A DNA stretch of 42,366 bases from Helicobacteraceae bacterium CG2_30_36_10 (GTDB lineage: Bacteria; Campylobacterota; Campylobacteria; Campylobacterales; Sulfurimonadaceae). Positions 1 through 8,144 of this stretch are shown in pieces (the stretch's first letter is position 1; each line of letters begins with the position of its first letter). Below the pieces are notes generated by a model. It was not told the origin of the DNA. It saw nothing but the letters and a program-made list of their open reading frames with translations, and searched no databases. Position numbers and translations under genes: made by a program. The stretch is from contig MNYP01000046.1 of NCBI GenBank assembly GCA_001873135.1, forward strand, positions 1 through 42,366, in the 5' to 3' direction.

Positions 1-2
1 TA

Positions 3-1235
3 CAAAAATTCAATTTTGAAGATGACAACTCTTTGAGTGACACACTCCTTCAAAATCATAGCAGACTCATTAAAGCCACTGCTCTTAAAATTTTGTGGCA
101 AAGACATGGAGCAGATTTCACTCTTCTCTTTGAGGATAAAGAAGTAAAATTATCTACCATAGCGGAAGAAAATTATGAACTGGCTGCAATATGCCACGAC
201 TGGGCAGTAGTTCGCAGAATTGCCAGTATAACAGGCAAATACGATGACAGACTCGAAGACACTCTTTTAGACATTGTGGTTCGTCAAAAACGCTTAGCTG
301 TGGGTCGTGCCTATAGTGAAAAAGCAACTTTTTCAAAGCCTTTAGACAGCGTGGCAATTTTAAAAACTTTACGTGAATTTTGCGGAACAAATACTGCAGA
401 GGACACCTTAACTCAAGAAATAATGCTGCATCTTAGTCATCTTATACGTACAGAACCTGCACTTTTTGAAAATATGATTACTCTGCGTACCTGGTATTTT
501 GTTCAGCTTCTCGTCGGTCAAATCAGCCGTTCTCACAACTTAGCGATTGGCGATGCTTATGAGTCTTTACTCGCCATGGCTCCTAATGAAATTTATAACT
601 GCCTACGCAATATATTGAGATCTTTCAACAAAGAAGTAACTGAGCTAGGAGACCAGGAAAATTTACATGCCTCAGAGGTACCAAGCTTTGCACCGGTACT
701 AAATGGCTCGGCAGACGATGATGCAAGCAAGGACTGGGCTCGATGGCGAAAAGATACTGGAATGATTGGGCGTATGTCATCTAATTTCTATAAAGATGTC
801 TGGCACTTGCTGCAACAGTGTAATGGGCTTGTGATTGGAGATAAATATAGCGTTCAAAGTCGAATAGGCTCAGAACTGACACTTGGGGCAACTGCAGGCG
901 AGCAAAATTTTGCTCTAAGAATCGACACTCTTTTGCACAGCATAGATGCGCCGGATTATCGTCAGTTAAATACTGAAGTGATAGAAAGCTTGGCAAAACT
1001 CTTTAGACAAACGCCTCAGTTGCAAGTTAAAGATGATTTAGTACTAGATATTTTAATAGGGCATGCCGTAAGAATAGCGTGGGTAAAAGAAAACCCTAAT
1101 GAAAATTATGATGACAAACGCGGTTTAGCATGGGAATCTATTTACAAAACATCTCCTATAAAAACAAATCTTGCTTTTATAGAAGCTTTTATGTATTTAA
1201 TAGCACCAGAGTCTTCTATGAAGGCTGAGTATTAG
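3..1235 (+). CDS. Phosphorylase kinase alpha/beta-like (GH15-related) protein, C-terminal part
   Basis: The reading frame is open to the left edge of the window, so this is the C-terminal part of a larger protein. The TTG at 33 has no reason to be the start. The second half resembles the C-terminal region of eukaryotic phosphorylase kinase alpha and beta regulatory subunits: a W-R-x-D-x-G stretch near 755, then FYKDVWHLLQQCNGLVIGDK, then a T-x-G-E-x-x-F-x-x-x-x-x-x-L element and the D-Y-R-Q-L motif near 955. Bacterial homologues are large proteins with an N-terminal GH15 (glucoamylase-like) alpha/alpha barrel, which would lie outside the window. I infer a role in glycogen or oligosaccharide metabolism or its control. 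No catalytic residue can be judged from this fragment. It converges on the minus-strand GGDEF-EAL gene with only about 20 bp between them and no obvious terminator. Confidence 0.72.
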   Translation, partial: QKFNFEDDNSLSDTLLQNHSRLIKATALKILWQRHGADFTLLFEDKEVKLSTIAEENYELAAICHDWAVVRRIASITGKYDDRLEDTLLDIVVRQKRLAVGRAYSEKATFSKPLDSVAILKTLREFCGTNTAEDTLTQEIMLHLSHLIRTEPALFENMITLRTWYFVQLLVGQISRSHNLAIGDAYESLLAMAPNEIYNCLRNILRSFNKEVTELGDQENLHASEVPSFAPVLNGSADDDASKDWARWRKDTGMIGRMSSNFYKDVWHLLQQCNGLVIGDKYSVQSRIGSELTLGATAGEQNFALRIDTLLHSIDAPDYRQLNTEVIESLAKLFRQTPQLQVKDDLVLDILIGHAVRIAWVKENPNENYDDKRGLAWESIYKTSPIKTNLAFIEAFMYLIAPESSMKAEY

Positions 1236-1257
1236 TTAGCTAAGAGGTACTATTGTG

Positions 1258-3558
1258 TTAATTGTGCTCTATTAAAAACTGCTTATAATCATCAACGGGA
1301 AGTGGTTTAGAGTACAAATACCCTTGAATTTTACTACAACCCTCATTTTGTAAAAAATCTCTTTGCTCAGGAGTTTCTACCCCCTCAGCAATAATATCCA
1401 TATGCAAATGCTTTGCTATAGAGATTACAGAGCGAACAATCGCAATATCGTCTTTGTCATGTGGAAGATCATCTACAAAACTTTTATCAATTTTCAGTTT
1501 ATCTATTGGCAAACGTTTTATATATGCCAAAGAGGAGTGTCCTGTGCCAAAATCATCTATGGAAATACTGATTCCGAGCTCTTTAATTTTATTTAATACT
1601 ACTATTGTTGCTTCTGGATCTTTCATCATCTCCCGCTCGGTAATCTCTAGTTCTAGTCTTGAAGCATCAAAACCTGTCTCTTGCAAAATATTTTTTAACT
1701 CAGCTATCATCTCTTTGCCCTCAAGCTGTTTTGCAGAAATGTTTAACGATAATTTTCCTATATCTATCCCCTCTTTTTGAAAAACCATTAACTGGTGCAT
1801 AGTTTTTTTCATCATCCAAAGATCTATTTTAATTATTAAGTTTGACTGCTCGGCAATAGGTATAAATTCAGCAGGTGAAACAAAGCCTAACTCCGGAGAT
1901 TGCCACCTTATAAGTGCTTCGGCACCAATAACTCTGCCTGTGGTAATGTCAATTTGCGGCTGATAAAATGCTTCAAACTCATCTTCTTGGAGTGCAATTT
2001 TTAAGTTTTTTTCAAATATAACTCTATTAAGTGTATATTTACCCATTGTTTTATTATAAAATTGGTAAGTATTTCTCCCAAGCTCTTTAGCTTTGTACAT
2101 CGCCGTATCAGCATTACTGATTAATACATCGGCATCAACACCATCTACCGGAAAACAACTTATACCTATACTAAAAGTAATACTGAACGTATTGTGTGCA
2201 ATCTCTATAGGTTCTTGAACAGCCTGTATAATCTTTTCAACAATAGATACAAGATTCTCTTCATTGGAATTTCTCAGCAAAATTGTAAACTCATCTCCGG
2301 CAAGTCGAGAAACTGTATCTTGGGTCCTGACACACTCTTTTAGTCTGTTTGCGACACTTTTTAAAAGTACATCGCCTGCATGGTGTCCATGGGTGTCATT
2401 CACATCTTTAAACCTGTCTAGATCTAAAAATAAAATGCTAAATTTTGAGTTTTCTCTTTTTGCACTCTCTATGGCATCTTGTACTATTTCCAAAAATAAA
2501 AGACGATTTGCCAAACCGGTAAGTGTATCATGATGGGCTAGATAAGTAAGCTCTTTTGTCTTGGATTCAAGTATCTCTTCTAATTCATAATTTAACTCTT
2601 CTACGAGCCTTTTTTTAGATTGAAAATATAAAAATATAATAGATGACACAAATAACACGCCTGCAAAGATTAGAAATAAATTATTACGACTCTGAAAAAT
2701 ATCATCTAAATTTATATTGTCTAAATTATACGCCATAATAAAATGTGCCATAGGTTTATCATATTCATTATTTAACCTATAGATACTTACGATCGAATTG
2801 ATTGAAGGGCATATATTAAATTCGCCCTTGCAGTTTATGATAGCTTCGGGGGATTTTCTTTTTATCTCTGCCAATAATTTCTCATCTGGATTACTATTGG
2901 CTACATAATAATTACCGATAAACCTCTCTTTATCGGCATAAACCAATTGGTTTTTATAAGATTCATCCACTAAAATAATTGTACGTTCTTGATTTTTATC
3001 CATCTTTAGAGCTATTGAGTTAAACTGTGCAAGAGTTTCAAATATACCGATAAATGTATTATTTTCATAAATGGGAACCATTACTTTAAACGAAAGAGTA
3101 AATTTGCCAACGCTGATAGATGGTATGATTTGTGGAGCTTTTACCATTTTGGCTACATCTGAACGAGCTTCCAACAGACTGTCTCCACTTTTATCACTAA
3201 AACTTCTGTAGAAACTTTTGCCCTCTTTATCGATAATCTGAAACCAAATATTTTTCAAATCAGTATTTTCTCTTAATTTTAAAGAGAAGTCTTGTAGCTG
3301 TATTTTTGATTTATCTTTACTTAGAAGTGCATTTTTTATTTTCTGATCTTCAGCCATTGCCAAAGCTATTTGCAAGATAGTGCCCTCTTTTTCTTTAATT
3401 AAAGTCTTAAGATGCAGTGTCATGTTTCTAGCAATCTGTGAATATCTCTCATTTATTGATGACTCAGTTTTTTGAGATATCAATATATAGCCCACAGAGA
3501 CGATAAATATTAATATTAAAAGCTGGAGTGTTAATTTTCTCAATTTAGCACTGTTCAT
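1258..3558 (-). CDS. Membrane GGDEF-EAL c-di-GMP protein with periplasmic sensor domain
   Basis: This is a 766-residue inner-membrane protein. It has a transmembrane helix at about residues 9-27, a periplasmic region of about 260 residues that looks like a Cache-type sensor, and a second helix at about 296-314. A cytoplasmic GGDEF domain (about 340-505) and an EAL domain (about 520-765) follow. The GGDEF signature is AGDEF at 420-424, a variant known in active cyclases. An RxxD (R-T-Q-D) lies five residues upstream, the spacing of the allosteric product-inhibition site. The EAL motif is at 547-549, and the later I-D-D-F-G-T-G-H and E-G-V-E-T motifs of active phosphodiesterases are present. 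It may therefore both make and degrade c-di-GMP, with the direction set by an unknown periplasmic ligand. It is transcribed alone. The AT-rich 158-bp upstream gap contains TATAAT-like boxes. Confidence 0.9.
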   Translation of the reverse strand: MNSAKLRKLTLQLLILIFIVSVGYILISQKTESSINERYSQIARNMTLHLKTLIKEKEGTILQIALAMAEDQKIKNALLSKDKSKIQLQDFSLKLRENTDLKNIWFQIIDKEGKSFYRSFSDKSGDSLLEARSDVAKMVKAPQIIPSISVGKFTLSFKVMVPIYENNTFIGIFETLAQFNSIALKMDKNQERTIILVDESYKNQLVYADKERFIGNYYVANSNPDEKLLAEIKRKSPEAIINCKGEFNICPSINSIVSIYRLNNEYDKPMAHFIMAYNLDNINLDDIFQSRNNLFLIFAGVLFVSSIIFLYFQSKKRLVEELNYELEEILESKTKELTYLAHHDTLTGLANRLLFLEIVQDAIESAKRENSKFSILFLDLDRFKDVNDTHGHHAGDVLLKSVANRLKECVRTQDTVSRLAGDEFTILLRNSNEENLVSIVEKIIQAVQEPIEIAHNTFSITFSIGISCFPVDGVDADVLISNADTAMYKAKELGRNTYQFYNKTMGKYTLNRVIFEKNLKIALQEDEFEAFYQPQIDITTGRVIGAEALIRWQSPELGFVSPAEFIPIAEQSNLIIKIDLWMMKKTMHQLMVFQKEGIDIGKLSLNISAKQLEGKEMIAELKNILQETGFDASRLELEITEREMMKDPEATIVVLNKIKELGISISIDDFGTGHSSLAYIKRLPIDKLKIDKSFVDDLPHDKDDIAIVRSVISIAKHLHMDIIAEGVETPEQRDFLQNEGCSKIQGYLYSKPLPVDDYKQFLIEHN

Positions 3559-3684
3559 ATAAAATACTTCCTAACAAAATAAAATTATTATATTTATAAT
3601 TGTAATAATCAAACTGATTATAGCAAAAATTATAGCCAAAGACATTACAATCATTGGCTTTCATCTTCAATGAGACTGTTTAAC

Positions 3685-3714
3685 CTTGGCATGTGTAAAC
3701 TTCCACATGCCAAG
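3685..3714. repeat. Inverted pair of the CCACATGCC motif behind the kinase gene
   Basis: An 11-bp stem CTTGGCATGTG (3685-3695) and CACATGCCAAG (3704-3714) encloses an 8-nt loop. The right arm holds an exact CCACATGCC; the left copy differs at its last base. It lies just past the stop of the minus-strand histidine kinase, so the transcript could fold it as a terminator-like hairpin. There is no clean T tract after it in that direction. The arms belong to the dispersed motif family described separately. Confidence 0.7.
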
Positions 3715-3717
3715 ACT

Positions 3718-4833
3718 CTACCACTTCAGGGTAAAACAACTGCCCTTTTCAAGCTTAGAGCTTAGTTCTATTTTTATGCCAAATTCATCACAAATCTGCT
3801 TAACTATACTAAGCCCTATCCCAAAACCACCGGCTATATTTGAACCTCTGACATAGCTTTTAAATATCAGTTGGTGCTTCTCTTTTGCAATGCCGATGCC
3901 CTCATCTTTTATACTGAAAAAGTTCTCTTTTAATGTGATGGTTATAGTTGTATTTGGCATGGAGTATTTTATGGCGTTAGAAATGAGGTTTGAAAAGAGC
4001 AGTCCTACTCTTGACTCTACTGCACTGAGGTAAGACTCCTCTATATCTGTTTTTATAGTAATCTCTTTAGCCCTTGTCAGCTCTGCATAATACTCTATAC
4101 TTTGCATTAAAATAGCTTTTAAATCTAAAAGTTCTGAGCTCTGTTTTGGTGCAGCAAAGTTCAAATATGAAAGAGATTGGTAGATGCTGTAAAGCTGCTT
4201 TGTACTTATAGATATATTTGTTAAAATTTTTGCATCATACACCTGCTTTTGCAGTGCTCTTTTTGAACTCATTTTCAGGGCTGTGATTGGCGTATTTAAC
4301 TCATGGGAGATATCTTGTATAAACGCTTCAATCTGGCTTATTTTTTCATGAATCGGTCGCATAAAAAGTTTTGAGAGTATAAAAGATATTATTACTATAA
4401 CTGCAAATATCAAGCCCATTATTACTAACACTTCTCTTTGAAGCGTAGTAAGCTTTTTATGATATTCATCTGTTTTAACAACTACATATTGCATGGCTAA
4501 ATGTTCTTGCACGGCAGAAGAGACTAAAACTTTAAAGCCATCTTTTTCAAAGTAGTTTTGCTCATAAACTTTCTGTTGTATTATTGGAATAAGAGAGTAC
4601 TCATAGCCCTCTTCTGCTTTTGGAAGTGTTAATTTTTTGTTCATCATTTGGGCATTTATAACAACTCCCGCGACTCTGTCTGCAAGATGCTGCAGTTTAT
4701 AGTAAACAGTGTTTTCGAGTGAGCTTTTTTGGGCACTGTAGTACCAAAATCCACTCAGCAGTACAAAGAGTAAAGAGGAGCCTAAATAAAGCGCCAAAAA
4801 GGAGTAGAGTGATTTTTTTTCAAGACTATTCAA
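3718..4833 (-). CDS. Sensor histidine kinase of the Cus-type module
   Basis: This 371-residue membrane kinase has a transmembrane helix at about 10-30, a periplasmic sensor of about 100 residues, a second helix at about 135-154, a dimerisation helix and an ATPase domain. The H box is ISHELNTP with the phosphorylated His at 177. The N box (N-L-I-S-N-A-I-K-Y) and the glycine-rich D-E-G-I-G-I and G-F-G-I-G-L-S boxes are intact. It overlaps the response-regulator gene by 8 bp, so the two are probably co-translated. The pair is divergent from a heavy-metal RND efflux operon, which suggests sensing of periplasmic copper or silver, as CusS does. The sensor domain has one Met pair (residues 63-64) but no obvious metal-binding cluster, so the ligand is inferred from context. 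Confidence 0.87.
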   Translation of the reverse strand: MNSLEKKSLYSFLALYLGSSLLFVLLSGFWYYSAQKSSLENTVYYKLQHLADRVAGVVINAQMMNKKLTLPKAEEGYEYSLIPIIQQKVYEQNYFEKDGFKVLVSSAVQEHLAMQYVVVKTDEYHKKLTTLQREVLVIMGLIFAVIVIISFILSKLFMRPIHEKISQIEAFIQDISHELNTPITALKMSSKRALQKQVYDAKILTNISISTKQLYSIYQSLSYLNFAAPKQSSELLDLKAILMQSIEYYAELTRAKEITIKTDIEESYLSAVESRVGLLFSNLISNAIKYSMPNTTITITLKENFFSIKDEGIGIAKEKHQLIFKSYVRGSNIAGGFGIGLSIVKQICDEFGIKIELSSKLEKGSCFTLKW

Positions 4834-5473
4834 ACTTATACCCCTCGCCTCTTACATTTAAAATATGCTCTTTACCGAGATATTTTCTAAGCTCTTTTAT
4901 GAGAGTTCTTATAGCGTCTGGGGATGGCATCTCGTCATACTCCCAAAGGTTTTGAAGCATCTCATCCACGCTGACAACACGGTGACGATTTTTATAGAGG
5001 TAGTGCAAAACTGCGCTCTCTTTTGGGCTGAGTGTGTAGGCAATATCTGCACAACGAAGCATGTGAGTTTGTCTGTCAAACTCTATATTTGAGGCAAGTT
5101 TAAGAAGTGAGTTTAGTCCAAAATGCTTTTTTATATTCTCCACTCTCTGCGCCAACTCTTCTAAATCAAAAGGTTTTTTTATAAAGTCATTCGCACCCGA
5201 TTCAAAAGCCGCTTTTAGATACTTTGTATCATGAAAAGCGGTTATAAAGATAGCCGGAGTCTCATCATGAAAACTTCGCAAACTTTTTAGAAGTGAAATG
5301 CCGTCTCCATCAGGCACATTTATATCAAAGATATACAAATCAAAGTTACTCTTTTCGCTTAAACCAAGAGCCTCTTTCATGCTGTAAGTATGGGTGACCT
5401 CATAATTTTCTTGCAAAAAATCTACTAAGATATTTGATAAAACAGTGTCGTCCTCTAGGAGTAAAATTTTCAT
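4826..5473 (-). CDS. OmpR/PhoB-family response regulator
   Basis: The protein has 215 residues from the ATG at 5473. A longer frame opens at 5515, but its extra 14 residues precede the canonical receiver start MKILLLEDD and are encoded by the palindrome at 5490-5523, so I reject them. The receiver domain (about 1-115) has the acidic pair in L-E-D-D and the phospho-acceptor Asp50 (F-D-I-N). The C-terminal winged helix (about 125-215) ends in the typical V-R-G-E-G-Y-K-F. It probably controls the divergent efflux operon, as CusR does. A minus-strand TATAAT lies only 7-12 bp upstream of the ATG and no Shine-Dalgarno sequence is visible, so the message may be leaderless. Confidence 0.88.
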   Translation of the reverse strand: MKILLLEDDTVLSNILVDFLQENYEVTHTYSMKEALGLSEKSNFDLYIFDINVPDGDGISLLKSLRSFHDETPAIFITAFHDTKYLKAAFESGANDFIKKPFDLEELAQRVENIKKHFGLNSLLKLASNIEFDRQTHMLRCADIAYTLSPKESAVLHYLYKNRHRVVSVDEMLQNLWEYDEMPSPDAIRTLIKELRKYLGKEHILNVRGEGYKFE

Positions 5474-5479
5474 AGAAGT

Positions 5480-5485
5480 ATTATA
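5480..5485 (-). promoter_or_regulatory. Possible -10 box of the response-regulator/kinase operon
   Basis: On the minus strand the sequence reads TATAAT, preceded by GTA. The box ends 6 nt before the ATG at 5473, which puts the expected transcription start at or next to the start codon. The inverted repeat 5490-5523 would cover the -35 region of this promoter. Confidence 0.45.
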
Positions 5486-5489
5486 TACT

Positions 5490-5523
5490 ATTTCCACATG
5501 CCAGAACTTTGGCATGTGGAAAT
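5490..5523. repeat. 13-bp inverted pair of the CCACATGCC motif between divergent genes
   Basis: ATTTCCACATGCC (5490-5502) is the exact reverse complement of GGCATGTGGAAAT (5511-5523), with an 8-nt spacer. Both arms are perfect copies of the dispersed motif. The site lies between two divergent genes, so it cannot be a terminator for either. It could be an operator, or simply a paired copy of the genome-wide motif. Confidence 0.8.
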
Positions 5524-5525
5524 TC

Positions 5526-5558
5526 CCTCACAAACTCCTCACAGACTATAAATATAAT
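5526..5558 (+). promoter_or_regulatory. Promoter and putative response-regulator site of the Cus-type operon
   Basis: Two adjacent 11-mers, CCTCACAAACT (5526-5536) and CCTCACAGACT (5537-5547), differ at one base. They sit 5 bp upstream of a TATAAT at 5553-5558. A direct repeat with an 11-bp period, covering the -35 position, is the usual arrangement for activating OmpR-family regulators. The divergent regulator gene is 53 bp away. The function is inferred from layout and family knowledge. Confidence 0.6.
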
Positions 5559-5582
5559 TGCACATAATAAAAAGGATTACAG

Positions 5583-5963
5583 ATGAACAGATTGGCAAAA
5601 ATATTTTTAGCAGCTCTTTTAGGAGCTGCTTTACTCCAAGGTGCGGCATTTGAAAAAACAGCGAAGACTGGTGCTACGCAGGTTGAACTCAGTTCAGAGA
5701 AACCGCTTACAAGCGGGAAGAACACTTTAACTTTGGTAGTTTTAAATGAAGAGTATAAAGATGCCGCAGTCAGCGTAAAAGCTTTTATGCCGGCTATGCC
5801 GGGAATGCCTCATATGGAGAGTCTGAGTGAGGCTGTTAGCTTGGGAAAGGGGAAATACAGAGTTGATTTAAATCTTGCTATGAGAGGAACTTGGCAGCTA
5901 CATATATTTATTACGCCTAAAGAGGGTAAAAAAGTCAGAGTCAAGAGTTCACTCAATCTCTAA
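5583..5963 (+). CDS. YtkA/FixH-like periplasmic protein with a Met-rich motif
   Basis: This is a 126-residue secreted protein with a signal peptide (about 1-21, ending near G-A-A) and one beta-sandwich domain of the YtkA/FixH type. The start has an AGGA Shine-Dalgarno sequence at a good distance. The central motif MPAMPGMPHM has four Met and one His within ten residues, a pattern common at periplasmic copper or silver sites. It is the first gene of the efflux operon, 9 bp before the channel gene. I infer that it binds metal in the periplasm and passes it to the pump, in the place CusF holds in E. coli, but it is not a CusF homologue by sequence. The fold assignment is moderately sure and the role is inferred. 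Confidence 0.65.
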   Translation: MNRLAKIFLAALLGAALLQGAAFEKTAKTGATQVELSSEKPLTSGKNTLTLVVLNEEYKDAAVSVKAFMPAMPGMPHMESLSEAVSLGKGKYRVDLNLAMRGTWQLHIFITPKEGKKVRVKSSLNL

Positions 5964-5972
5964 AGGTTTATT

Positions 5973-7166
5973 ATGAGACTATATCTACTCTTTCTCTTGC
6001 CATTGTCACTCCTTGGAGTGGAGTTATCTACGCTGATAGAGTATGCAAAAAACAATCACACCTCTTTAAAAACGTTGCAACAAAGAGTGAGTGCGGTTGA
6101 TAATGAGTATGCTATCAGCAGAAATTTTGCAGACCCTGTCATCTCTCTCAGCCTTAGCGACATACAGTTCAAAGACCCGACAAACCGTTCTCTTGAACCT
6201 ATGCAGTACAGCGCTATAAGTTTTGCCCAACGCATACCCTATTTCGGCAAAAGAGATGCAAACTCTGCAAAAGTAGAGGCAAAAAAAGAGAAAATATCTT
6301 TAACTCTTGATGCGCTAAAAGTCAAACTCGTTGAGGGTATAAAAATAACCGCCTACTCTATTTGGCAGATAGAAGAGGAGTTGAGTATCACCAAGAAGTA
6401 TATGCAACTCACAAGGCAAAATATTGAACTCTACTCTGCCTTGAGCAGCACAGATTCAAAGTCACATATGAGTATTATGTCTGCAGAAATGGCACTCTCA
6501 GAGCTTAAAATCAAAAAAAGCAGACTTGAGAGTGCTTTGTCAGGTTTTTACAAAAAGCTCTCGTATCTTTGTGCTGTAGAAGTTAAAAATATTGAGCTTG
6601 TCATGGCTGTGCAAAAACCAAAAGATATCTCATTTTACACCCAAACACAATCACAAAACCTCTCTTACAAAGTAAAAGAGGCGACGCTAAAAGAAGCAGA
6701 TGAAGATATAAAAGTCAAAGAGTTGGCTTCGTATATTGACCCTGTTGTACAGCTCGGGTATTACCACCGTGAAGCCTTTGAAGATTATGCAAATATCGGC
6801 ATCTCTTTTTCACTTCCAATATACTCAACTCAAAAGTCACAAACCCAAATCTCAAGAAAACTCGCCCTTGCATCTCAAGCAGAACTAAGTGATTTTGAGA
6901 ATTTACTTGAAGCAGAGATTGCGCAGAGTTATGCAAAACTTGAGAGTTCTTACAAAATATACGACATTATTCAAAACCAAAGTATGCCCCAGATTGAGCA
7001 TATGTTTGAACTCAGTTCAAGCTCTATAAAAAGTGGGGAGGAACTTTTTTTATATATAGATTTATTAGTAAAAAAGCTCTCCCTTGATGAAAAAAATATA
7101 GCTACTATTGCGGACTATTACAGAGAGTTGGCTACTTTAGATGCCCTGATTGGAGAAACAAAATGA
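5973..7166 (+). CDS. TolC/CusC-like outer-membrane efflux channel
   Basis: This 397-residue outer-membrane protein has a short signal peptide (about 1-15) followed by long helical, heptad-like stretches in two related halves. A conserved Y-F-G-K-R tract lies near residue 90, as in metal-RND outer-membrane factors. It would form the channel through which the tripartite pump expels its substrate. No lipobox is visible, unlike E. coli CusC. Its stop codon overlaps the ATG of the membrane-fusion gene (ATGA), so the two are translationally coupled. Confidence 0.85.
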   Translation: MRLYLLFLLPLSLLGVELSTLIEYAKNNHTSLKTLQQRVSAVDNEYAISRNFADPVISLSLSDIQFKDPTNRSLEPMQYSAISFAQRIPYFGKRDANSAKVEAKKEKISLTLDALKVKLVEGIKITAYSIWQIEEELSITKKYMQLTRQNIELYSALSSTDSKSHMSIMSAEMALSELKIKKSRLESALSGFYKKLSYLCAVEVKNIELVMAVQKPKDISFYTQTQSQNLSYKVKEATLKEADEDIKVKELASYIDPVVQLGYYHREAFEDYANIGISFSLPIYSTQKSQTQISRKLALASQAELSDFENLLEAEIAQSYAKLESSYKIYDIIQNQSMPQIEHMFELSSSSIKSGEELFLYIDLLVKKLSLDEKNIATIADYYRELATLDALIGETK

Positions 7167-8134
7167 GATTTTTATTTTTAATAGCACTGCTAATAACGAT
7201 TCCACATGCCAAAGAGGCAACGGTAAAACAGCTCTTTGGCGTACAGACCGTAAAAGTAAAACTGCTTGCACATGCCAAGAGTATAAAAAGTTATGGCTTT
7301 GTGAGAGTTGATGACGCAAGGGTTTATGACGTCAGCCCGAGATTCGGCGGCTATGTAGAGGTTTTATATGCTGATACGCTTTATAAAAAAGTTACCAAAG
7401 GAGAAGCGCTTGCAAAAGTCTATTCCCCTGAAGTTCTAAAAGCAAAAGATGAATATAGAAACAGTGTCAATTATGCAAAAAATAGAACTATGATTGAGAG
7501 TTCAAAAACAAAACTGCAGCTTCTTAACATTCCACATGCCGAGATAGATACAAAAATTTCAAACTTTACAACAATTGTCTCACCAGCAGATGGATATCTT
7601 TTTAAAAAAACACTCAACAACAACTCCGCTTTTAAGGCTAAAAGTCTGCTTTTTAAGATTGTAAATCTCGAGAGTGTCTGGGTCGAGGTAAAGATTTATC
7701 AGGAGCAGTTGGCTTTGCTTGAAAATGTTGAGAGCTTTACCTTTTCAACTGTGGCACTCAAAGAGAGTTTTGAAGCAACAAGAGGAGAAATATACCCTCA
7801 GCTTGATGAGAAAGAGGCAAGTTTTACCCTAAGAGTTGCGCTCAAAAATCCACATGCCAAACTAAAACCGGGAATGTATATGAGTGTTGTGATGAGCCAG
7901 AGTAAAGAGAAGTATTTAACCCTTCCCGCTACTGCCGTTATTAGAAAAAACGGTGCTTTTTATGTCTTTGTTGTTGGAGAGTACGAGGGTGAATATGAGC
8001 CGCTTATGGTAGATGTAGAGGTTTTAAACCCTGACACCTACATCATAAAAAGCACTCTTAAAGAGGGCGATGAAGTTGTCAACAATGCGCTCTTTATGAT
8101 GGACAGTGATGCCCAAATAAATGCTCTCTACTAA
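7163..8134 (+). CDS. CusB-like periplasmic membrane-fusion protein
   Basis: This 323-residue adaptor has a signal peptide (about 1-17). A barrel-sandwich hybrid opens with G-G-Y-V-E-V-L-Y and contains Y-S-P-E-V-L-K-A-K-D-E-Y, close to the CusB motif Y-S-P-E-L. Beta-barrel and membrane-proximal domains follow. It is shorter than typical CusB (about 400) and lacks an obvious Met-rich N-terminal metal site, a job that may fall to the small Met-rich protein encoded first in the operon. The gene holds three exact copies of the dispersed motif (7202, 7532, 7850) and one near copy (7268). The first copy falls inside the signal-peptide region. Confidence 0.85.
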   Translation: MRFLFLIALLITIPHAKEATVKQLFGVQTVKVKLLAHAKSIKSYGFVRVDDARVYDVSPRFGGYVEVLYADTLYKKVTKGEALAKVYSPEVLKAKDEYRNSVNYAKNRTMIESSKTKLQLLNIPHAEIDTKISNFTTIVSPADGYLFKKTLNNNSAFKAKSLLFKIVNLESVWVEVKIYQEQLALLENVESFTFSTVALKESFEATRGEIYPQLDEKEASFTLRVALKNPHAKLKPGMYMSVVMSQSKEKYLTLPATAVIRKNGAFYVFVVGEYEGEYEPLMVDVEVLNPDTYIIKSTLKEGDEVVNNALFMMDSDAQINALY

Positions 8135-8144
8135 AGGCTAGTTT

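Noticed and set aside
5474-5515. Upstream start giving a 229-residue response regulator
   Set aside because: The extra residues are encoded by the motif palindrome, precede the canonical receiver start and have no ribosome-binding site.
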